Of a DNA stretch of 7,353 nucleotides, positions 1 to 4,081 are shown one piece after another. A program made the position numbers and the translations under genes. Positions within the stretch are counted from its first letter, which is position 1, and the number at the start of each line of letters is the position of its first letter. Source of the DNA: an uncultured bacterium (lineage in GTDB: Bacteria > Planctomycetota > Phycisphaerae > Sedimentisphaerales > Anaerobacaceae); contig CAJVYK010000097.1 of NCBI GenBank assembly GCA_913009865.1, positions 1 through 7,353 on the forward strand, given 5' to 3'. Under the pieces are notes generated by a model. It did not search any database. It worked only from the letters and a program-made list of their open reading frames with translations, and was not told the origin of the DNA.

Positions 1-1185
1 AAGGTCCGGCTGGCCTTCACGGTGAGCCACAGGCCAGTTATATGCCGATTCCATATTATAAATATCCCGGCTGGGCCGTTGTGCAACTTCGGTGGACAGT
101 AAAAACAACACCCCTGTTTTGCCCTGGCTTCTAAACTTTTTTTCTATTGTACGTAGCACACTCAAATCACGCCACAGTCCCTTGCTCCGCACCAGTCTTG
201 TAACATGCGTGAAGACGAAATCCGGCTTATACCCCAATAGATTCTCACAATACAGTTGCAGTTTTTCTTTTGATTGCAGCTTCTCAACAGTGCTGATTTT
301 GTATGCGGGTATCCCGTTGTAAACTATATCGATACCGACGGTTTCAAATTCGGGTGATAGAAACCGCAATTCGCTGAGGACATAATCACCCACCGCACAT
401 ATAGTGTCGCAATAGTCTGTCGCTTCCACGAGAGCGTGCTTGAAAAAGCAGCTCTGGTCGCCGAACACATCGCCGGTGTAAAGTCCATCTTTGTGGGCCT
501 GCCTGATAACATTATAGAACATCGTATCCTGGCCGGGATGTTCTTCTATAATGCGGCGCATCGTAGCCACTTCGTGGGCATAGAAAACGGTTTTGAAATC
601 ACACGTTGGTTCGAGGATAGCCGCCAATGCCGTTGGCATTCCCATAAACTCGTGCGAGACAATGACTGTCGAATTTCCGGCTGCGCCGATTGCTTTCAGC
701 GCAGCAATCGCCGGCGGTGCCAATCTTACGTATTGCTCATATTCCCACAGATGTTCATACAAATGACTGCGGATACCGAATTCATCGAACATGCGTTTTT
801 TGAATTCGTCAATCGGCCCTTTATCCATACATCTTACATCGACGAGCAGTACTTCTGGCCGGCTTTTTACCCCTGTCTGCTCGTCAATAAATGTTCGCCT
901 GCCGTAAACGATACCTGCATTGTAGAAGTCTTCGATTTCCCTGAAGGCCGAAGCGTACTCTGTGTTTACAAGTCCATCCACAGAGGAATACAAAACTTCG
1001 CTGTTTTCACCAAGCCGTTCTGACACAGTCCCTTCGGTGCCGAACAATGGTCCGACGAGGATTGAACGGCCAACCGCTTCAAGATAGTATTTGGACGTGA
1101 AAAAGCCCTGCAGAACGGCGCCTATACCGCCGATTTTCCCCACCGCTTCGTGGGTAACATGCACCACCGTTGTATCATCGGCCAT
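1..1185 (-). CDS. GT-B glycosyltransferase, glycogen/starch synthase-like, partial (C-terminus beyond left edge)
   Basis: The frame is open for 395 codons from an ATG at 1185 to the left edge, so the C-terminal part is missing. Seen: a KIGGI motif at residues 17-21 inside a VTHEAVGKIGGIGAVLQG context, like the nucleotide-sugar-binding K-x-G-G loop that opens GT5 and GT3 glycogen synthases; VSHEFMG at 177-183 and FYAHEVAT at 201-208, where these enzymes carry histidine motifs; VYNGIP at 288-293, like the linker motif before the second Rossmann domain; and FTHVTRLVRSKGLWRDL at 325-341, which begins that domain. The role is inferred to be cytoplasmic transfer of a sugar from a nucleotide donor, possibly to an alpha-glucan; donor and acceptor cannot be read from sequence. 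An in-frame ATG nine codons upstream (1212) lacks a ribosome site, whereas GGAAGG sits 9 nt before the 1185 ATG. It follows the zinc-ribbon gene after 231 bp and has its own promoter candidate. No symbol is given because GT4 relatives cannot be excluded. Confidence 0.8.
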   Translation of the reverse strand, partial: MADDTTVVHVTHEAVGKIGGIGAVLQGFFTSKYYLEAVGRSILVGPLFGTEGTVSERLGENSEVLYSSVDGLVNTEYASAFREIEDFYNAGIVYGRRTFIDEQTGVKSRPEVLLVDVRCMDKGPIDEFKKRMFDEFGIRSHLYEHLWEYEQYVRLAPPAIAALKAIGAAGNSTVIVSHEFMGMPTALAAILEPTCDFKTVFYAHEVATMRRIIEEHPGQDTMFYNVIRQAHKDGLYTGDVFGDQSCFFKHALVEATDYCDTICAVGDYVLSELRFLSPEFETVGIDIVYNGIPAYKISTVEKLQSKEKLQLYCENLLGYKPDFVFTHVTRLVRSKGLWRDLSVLRTIEKKFRSQGKTGVLFLLSTEVAQRPSRDIYNMESAYNWPVAHREGQPDL

Positions 1186-1249
1186 AATAAATTTCCTTCC
1201 GGGTTTCAACATGAAGTTCGAACAGGTTGTTTTTGTTCTTTCTACATAA

Positions 1250-1278
1250 AATATAAAAAGTAGTTTCATTACAGCCAA
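1250..1278 (-). promoter_or_regulatory. Candidate sigma70-type promoter for the glycosyltransferase gene
   Basis: On the minus strand, TTGGCT (1278-1273, four of six consensus bases) is followed after 17 nt by TATATT (1255-1250, five of six). Transcription would begin near 1243, leaving a leader of about 58 nt before the start codon. The -35 box overlaps one arm of a short inverted repeat (GCCAAA 1274-1279, TTTGGC 1293-1298), which may or may not matter. This is pattern matching only, in AT-rich DNA. Confidence 0.35.
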
Positions 1279-1371
1279 ATTAAAGGGGGTTGTTTGGCCT
1301 GTTATTTTTTATGGACCGAAAAAATCGGGGCGGATTTGCAAATTGAGGCCGTTTTGGGGAGAAGCTCTGAG

Positions 1372-1413
1372 AAAGATTTTCAATTGCCTGACGACTGAAA
1401 ATCGAAAATCTTT
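1372..1413. repeat. Heptad inverted repeat (GAAAATC), one arm with one unit and the other with two
   Basis: The left arm AAAGATTTTC (1372-1381) is the exact reverse complement of GAAAATCTTT (1404-1413), with a 22-nt loop. The right side has two tandem GAAAATC heptads (1397-1403 and 1404-1410), while the left arm has one in the opposite orientation. Read on the minus strand, the two arms are AAA-GATTTTC-A and AAA-GATTTTC-GATTTTC-A, so they differ by exactly one 7-bp unit. The element lies 3 bp past the stop of the zinc-ribbon gene and could be a weak hairpin terminator for it, but no clear U-tract follows. Confidence 0.6.
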
Positions 1414-1416
1414 GTT

Positions 1417-1920
1417 TTAGCTTATTTTGCCGCGCAGCTTTCTTATCAGGCCCGAAAGCACCTGGCCGGGGATATCAGCCAATTCCGGCTCAGGCATTTC
1501 GCTAAGTGCTATTCTGTCGAGAATGTTCACGGCTTGTGGGCCGTAAGAGGTTATCAAATCTGTAGTTTTTTGTGCTTCGTTCAATTCACCGTCGGCCATT
1601 TGTCGCAGGCAGGTAACTATGTTTTTCATCAATTCTCTATCGCTGATTTCAGATGCCGCCGCAGTAGTCTCAGCCGACCCATTTGGAATCTCTCTTTCAC
1701 TCAATATTTCCTGTGTAACCTTGTACGTTTCAGCCATCAGTTGTTTCTGTTTCGCCAGGTCGTTTTCATCTATTGGCGCAAGTTTCAGCTCTTCACCGGA
1801 GTTGGTACCGGGGACGTACAGCTTATTGTGGCACGCCGGGCACCTGCCCCATTTGCCGCCGGCGTTGTCCGCCGCTTCTATCTTTTTGCCGCAATGCTCA
1901 CAATGAAATATTATGGACAT
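1417..1920 (-). CDS. Zinc-ribbon protein of unknown function, 167 aa
   Basis: The start at 1920 is chosen because GGAGGTGA lies just upstream with a 4-nt gap. The frame could extend to 2013, but the extra 31 residues are translated heptad repeat and are not believable protein. Residues 1-37 form a compact zinc ribbon with two CxxC knuckles, C7/C10 and C27/C30, ending in LYVP. This N-terminal module is common in planctomycete proteins of otherwise diverse function. Residues 38-95 are polar and low in complexity (many E, T, A, S), probably a flexible linker. Residues 96-165 look helical and amphipathic, with conserved-looking LMKNIVTCLRQMADGE and YGPQAVNILDRIA stretches. There is no signal peptide or membrane segment, so it is probably cytoplasmic. 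It lies in line behind queF, 89 bp away, but a repeat hairpin separates them and no functional link to queuosine is evident. Confidence 0.8.
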   Translation of the reverse strand: MSIIFHCEHCGKKIEAADNAGGKWGRCPACHNKLYVPGTNSGEELKLAPIDENDLAKQKQLMAETYKVTQEILSEREIPNGSAETTAAASEISDRELMKNIVTCLRQMADGELNEAQKTTDLITSYGPQAVNILDRIALSEMPEPELADIPGQVLSGLIRKLRGKIS

Positions 1921-1944
1921 TTTGTCACCTCCGACATATTTCGC

Positions 1945-2024
1945 ATCTCGTATCTCGTGAAGTGTATCTCGTATTTTACATATTGTCATTGCGAGATACG
2001 CTTCACGCTTCACGCTTCACGCTT
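1945..2024. repeat. Mosaic heptad array arranged as an inverted pair (ATCTCGT / ACGCTTC)
   Basis: In strict 7-bp register the left half reads ATCTCGT, ATCTCGT, GAAGTGT, ATCTCGT (1945-1972). The right half reads GCGAGAT (1991-1997), then ACGCTTC three times (1998-2018), then a partial ACGCTT (2019-2024). The halves are inverted relatives: 1956-1971 and 1992-2007 match as a 16-bp inverted repeat with one mismatch and a 20-nt loop. The right half runs into the queF coding end and supplies its last codons and stop. The element fills most of the gap between queF and the zinc-ribbon gene and may act as a hairpin between them. Confidence 0.8.
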
Positions 2025-2363
2025 ATATTCCGCAACCACCTCGGTTGTTATCCCGCCGCGGGGAGCAAATCGAGATGTAACCTTCATCCATCGCGGCTTA
2101 CAGGCGCCACTCAGGTCATTTAGTATATCGTTTGTCAGTGCCTCGTAAAAAATACCCTTATTGCGGTAGCTTTGTATGTAGAACTTCATGCTCTTTAGCT
2201 CGATGCAAAGTTTGTCGGGACAGTATTCGACGACAATCTCGCCGAAGTCCGGCTGGCCTGTTCGAGGACAAAGACTCGTAAATTCAGGGCATCTTATTGT
2301 GATATAATAGTCCCGCTCAGGATGGGTATTGTCGAACAGCTCCAATTCAGGATTTTTATTCAT
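2010..2363 (-). CDS. queF: NADPH-dependent 7-cyano-7-deazaguanine (preQ0) reductase, QueF, YkvM type
   Basis: A cytoplasmic enzyme that reduces the nitrile of preQ0 to the aminomethyl group of preQ1, using two NADPH, in queuosine biosynthesis. At 117 aa it is the short single-domain (Bacillus YkvM-like) form. Visible: EFTSLCPRTGQPDF at residues 27-40, with the thioimide-forming cysteine C32 and proton-donor aspartate D39; the QueF signature ELKSMKFY at 55-62; FYE at 72-74, with the substrate-binding glutamate E74; and RFAPRGG at 98-104. In B. subtilis QueF the residue before that glutamate is histidine; here it is Y73. The ATG at 2363 has GAGG 9 nt upstream. The last codons (K-R-E-A-stop) are read from the heptad array, so the natural C-terminus may have been AEYKR or similar. 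It is divergent from queC, with overlapping promoters. Confidence 0.96.
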   Translation of the reverse strand: MNKNPELELFDNTHPERDYYITIRCPEFTSLCPRTGQPDFGEIVVEYCPDKLCIELKSMKFYIQSYRNKGIFYEALTNDILNDLSGACKPRWMKVTSRFAPRGGITTEVVAEYKREA

Positions 2364-2374
2364 TTGGTTGAACC

Positions 2375-2403
2375 TCGCAAAAAATCCGCTAAACTAATAT
2401 AAT
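2375..2403 (+). promoter_or_regulatory. Candidate promoter for queC-queE
   Basis: A perfect TATAAT lies at 2398-2403, with a poor -35 match TCGCAA at 2375-2380 and a 17-nt spacer. Transcription would begin near 2410, leaving a leader of about 29 nt. That is too short for a preQ1 riboswitch, and none is seen. The -10 box is convincing and the -35 is weak. Confidence 0.45.
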
Positions 2404-2424
2404 AAACATTAATAACTTTTGCAA
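2396..2424 (-). promoter_or_regulatory. Candidate promoter for queF
   Basis: On the minus strand, TTGCAA (2424-2419) and TATATT (2401-2396) are separated by exactly 17 nt. Transcription would start near 2389, giving a leader of about 25 nt that includes the GAGG ribosome site. The -10 box overlaps the -10 of the queC promoter on the other strand, so the two genes probably cannot be initiated at the same moment on one DNA molecule. Confidence 0.45.
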
Positions 2425-2438
2425 GAGGATGAAAAAAC

Positions 2439-3140
2439 TTGGAAAAAAATAAAAAAGCGGTTGTTTTGCTGAGCGGCGGTCTTGATTCAGCTACTGTCCT
2501 GGGCATGGCCCACTGCGCAGGTTTTCAGTGTTACGCATTGACTTTTAAGTATGGCCAACGGCACCAGCGGGAAATTGAGGCTGCAAAAAGAATAACTACA
2601 TTTTTCAAGGCGTCCGAACACCGTGTAATCGATATTGATTTGGTCGGGTTTAGCAGTTCAGCTCTGATTGATTTAGCTCTTGAAGTACCGAAAGACAGGG
2701 TTGATTTAGACGATTCGGATCAAATTCCATCGACCTATGTACCTGCCCGCAACACAATATTTTTAAGTTTTGCGCTCGGCTGGGCAGAGGTATTGGGCAC
2801 ATTCGATATTTTCATCGGCGTCAATGCGATGGATTATAGTGGCTACCCCGACTGTCGGCCTGAGTTTATAGCTGCGTTTGAGAAGGCCGCCAACCTTGCC
2901 ACCGCAGCCGCCGTCCAGGGCAAGGGCCGATACCGGATTCATACCCCGATTATAAATATGACAAAGCGTGAAATCATCCTCGCCGGCACAAAGCTCGGCG
3001 TGGACTACTCCCTGACGCACAGCTGCTACGACCCGGACGAGCGGGGCAGAAGTTGTGGCCGCTGTGATTCCTGCCGATTAAGGTTAAAGGGCTTTGCCGA
3101 AGCAGGACTCAAAGACCCTATTGAGTATGTAAAGAAATAA
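2439..3140 (+). CDS. queC: 7-cyano-7-deazaguanine synthase (QueC)
   Basis: An ATP-dependent cytoplasmic enzyme that converts 7-carboxy-7-deazaguanine and ammonia to preQ0. The 233 aa show SGGLDS at residues 12-17 (the PP-loop that binds ATP), YVPARN at 100-105, DYSGYPDCRPEF at 132-143 (family signature), and four zinc cysteines C196, C206, C209 and C212 in the usual C-x9-C-x2-C-x2-C arrangement. It is full length with every key residue present. The start is TTG at 2439: AGAGG lies 10 nt upstream, and the protein then begins MEKNKKAVVLLSGG as the family does. An ATG at 2429 touches that ribosome site, is in another frame and stops after seven codons. queE follows after 92 bp on the same strand and is probably co-transcribed, although a heptad repeat fills most of the gap. 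Confidence 0.97.
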   Translation: MEKNKKAVVLLSGGLDSATVLGMAHCAGFQCYALTFKYGQRHQREIEAAKRITTFFKASEHRVIDIDLVGFSSSALIDLALEVPKDRVDLDDSDQIPSTYVPARNTIFLSFALGWAEVLGTFDIFIGVNAMDYSGYPDCRPEFIAAFEKAANLATAAAVQGKGRYRIHTPIINMTKREIILAGTKLGVDYSLTHSCYDPDERGRSCGRCDSCRLRLKGFAEAGLKDPIEYVKK

Positions 3141-3153
3141 CCGTTTTTGGTGA

Positions 3154-3231
3154 ATCGTGGATAGCGAACCACGAACCACGAACCACGAACCACGAACCAC
3201 GAACCACGAACCACGAACCACGAACCACGAA
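3154..3231 (+). repeat. Heptad tandem array (CGAACCA), nine and a half copies, abutting the queE start codon
   Basis: Nine perfect CGAACCA units run from 3165 to 3227, followed by a partial CGAA to 3231; one A separates the array from the queE ATG. Just upstream, ATCGTGG (3154-3160) is an inverted copy of one unit with a single mismatch, and TCGTGG (3155-3160) can pair with the CCACGA in each unit, the nearest at 3169-3174 with an 8-nt loop. The perfect identity of all nine units suggests recent expansion or an actively slipping tract. Confidence 0.97.
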
Positions 3232-3232
3232 A

Positions 3233-3919
3233 ATGAGAGTAAACGAAATTTTTTATTCTTTGCAGGGCGAGGGATTTTTGGCTGGCGTCCCCAGCGTATT
3301 CATACGTCTGGCGGGCTGCTCGTTGCGCTGCCGATGGTGCGATACTAAATACGCCCTGGACCAGGAAGCAGGGTTCCATTACAGCACGGACAAAATTGTC
3401 CAGGCCGTTCAGCAACAGGCCCGGAGCAAATTCGTGGTAATAACCGGCGGCGAGCCAATGATAAATCCTGATTTGCCGGAATTAGTACAGAAGCTGAAGG
3501 CCTCTGAAAAGCATATAACAATTGAAACCGCAGGGATTGCGTTCATACCGGATTTGGCCTGTGACTTAATGAGCATAAGCCCTAAATTGAGTAACTCCAC
3601 ACCAGCCGCCCCCCAGCTTGCTGCGGTCCACGAAGATTCGAGATTAGACATAGCCGTCTTAAGTGAGCTGATTGATAACTATAAATATCAACTAAAATTC
3701 GTAGTGGATTCGCAGGCTGATTTGCCGGAAATACAACAGACGGTAGAGAAAATAGGAAACGTCGATTCAGACAAGGTAATGCTGATGCCGCAGGCCAAGA
3801 CGAGGGAAGAGCTTTTAGCCAAATCGCCGATGGTAGCTTGTTTGTGCAAACAAACTGGTTTTGCGTTCGGCCAGCGACTGCACCTTTTGCTCCGGAACAA
3901 TCAAACCCGCTCCATTTGA
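3233..3919 (+). CDS. queE: 7-carboxy-7-deazaguanine synthase (QueE), radical SAM
   Basis: A [4Fe-4S] radical S-adenosylmethionine enzyme that contracts 6-carboxytetrahydropterin to 7-carboxy-7-deazaguanine, the step before QueC. The 228 aa start MRVNEIFYSLQGEG, the family's usual N-terminus, which fixes the start at 3233. The cluster motif C29-x3-C33-x2-C36 is within GCSLRCRWCDT; TGGEP at 71-75 is the SAM-binding motif; ETAG follows at 98-101. The C-terminal GQRLHLLLRN resembles the PRLH-x-LLWGN ending seen in the family, with a slightly divergent tail (NNQTRSI). Unlike the other protein-coding genes in the window it has no Shine-Dalgarno site, because the heptad array occupies that position. 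Translation may depend on read-through coupling from queC, on an unstructured leader, or on another signal. Confidence 0.96.
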   Translation: MRVNEIFYSLQGEGFLAGVPSVFIRLAGCSLRCRWCDTKYALDQEAGFHYSTDKIVQAVQQQARSKFVVITGGEPMINPDLPELVQKLKASEKHITIETAGIAFIPDLACDLMSISPKLSNSTPAAPQLAAVHEDSRLDIAVLSELIDNYKYQLKFVVDSQADLPEIQQTVEKIGNVDSDKVMLMPQAKTREELLAKSPMVACLCKQTGFAFGQRLHLLLRNNQTRSI

Positions 3920-3922
3920 TAG

Positions 3923-3951
3923 TTGACAATCAATAATCAATAATCAATAAT
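3923..3951 (+). promoter_or_regulatory. tRNA-Leu promoter built from heptad repeats
   Basis: A perfect -35 box TTGACA (3923-3928) is followed by a spacer of exactly 17 nt and AATAAT (3946-3951, five of six -10 bases). Initiation would fall near 3958, four bases before the mature tRNA. The spacer and -10 are ATAATCA heptads. AATAAT occurs once per unit, at spacings of 3, 10 and 17 nt from the -35, and only the third is usable. Confidence 0.6.
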
Positions 3952-3955
3952 CATT
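3926..3955 (+). repeat. Heptad array upstream of tRNA-Leu (ATAATCA)
   Basis: One degenerate unit ACAATCA (3926-3932) is followed by three perfect ATAATCA units (3933-3953) and TT. The 14 bases at 3942-3955 recur exactly in inverted orientation at 4052-4065, on the other side of the tRNA, where the arm has one perfect unit instead of three. The match extends to the flank: TTGACAATCA upstream against TTCACAATCA downstream, read on the minus strand. Confidence 0.9.
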
Positions 3956-3961
3956 TAAAAG

Positions 3962-4045
3962 GCCCGGGTGGCGGAATAGGCAGACGCGCTAGCTTGAGGG
4001 GCTAGTTCCCTTACGGGAGTGCTGGTTCGACTCCAGTCCCGGGCA
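3962..4045 (+). tRNA. tRNA-Leu, anticodon GAG
   Basis: A complete 84-nt class II tRNA. The acceptor stem GCCCGGG (3962-3968) pairs with CCCGGGC (4038-4044), and the discriminator is A (4045), as leucine tRNAs require. The anticodon stem CTAGC (3989-3993) pairs with GCTAG (4001-4005) around the loop TTGAGGG, giving anticodon GAG (3996-3998), which reads CUC and CUU. A long variable arm has stem TCCC/GGGA (4007-4010, 4015-4018). The T stem GCTGG/CCAGT encloses the loop TTCGACT (4026-4032). CCA is not encoded and must be added after transcription. It is not a substrate for the queuosine pathway next door, which acts on GUN anticodons. Confidence 0.98.
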
Positions 4046-4051
4046 GTTCTG

Positions 4052-4081
4052 AATGATTATTGATTGTGAATAATCGATTTT
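4052..4081. terminator. Weak bidirectional hairpin between tRNA-Leu and the aldo/keto reductase gene, containing the inverted heptad arm
   Basis: GATTATT (4055-4061) pairs with AATAATC (4069-4075) around a 7-nt loop, followed by TTTT at 4078-4081 on the plus strand. The stem is almost entirely A-T, so it is a weak terminator at best. It lies between convergent genes and overlaps the reductase stop at 4081. The left part (4052-4067) is the inverted partner of the heptad array on the other side of the tRNA. Confidence 0.35.

Noticed and set aside
436..1023. 195-codon plus-strand frame inside the glycosyltransferase region, and a 76-codon one at 92-322
   Set aside because: Both are antisense to a 395-codon minus-strand frame with recognisable glycosyltransferase motifs and a good ribosome site; their translations show no family features.
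1921..2013. 31-residue N-terminal extension of the zinc-ribbon protein
   Set aside because: It is translated heptad repeat, and GGAGGTGA lies right before the internal ATG at 1920.
1534..2148. Overlapping plus-strand frames of 204, 95 and 116 codons
   Set aside because: They are antisense to the zinc-ribbon and queF genes and run through the repeat array; no plausible product.
2364..2438. preQ1 riboswitch in front of queC or queF
   Set aside because: The predicted leaders are only about 25-29 nt and lack the hairpin plus A-rich pseudoknot tail.
3165..3231. Possible CRISPR array
   Set aside because: The period is 7 bp with no spacers, and there are no cas genes.
3157..3348. 63-codon frame encoding EPRTTNH repeats
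   Set aside because: Any open heptad array reads as a 7-residue peptide repeat. This one continues out of frame into queE and has no ribosome site.
3962..4045. tRNA-Leu as a substrate of the adjacent queuosine genes or as an integration site
   Set aside because: Its anticodon is GAG, not GUN. No integrase is present, and the flanking repeats are inverted heptads rather than a direct duplication of the tRNA end.
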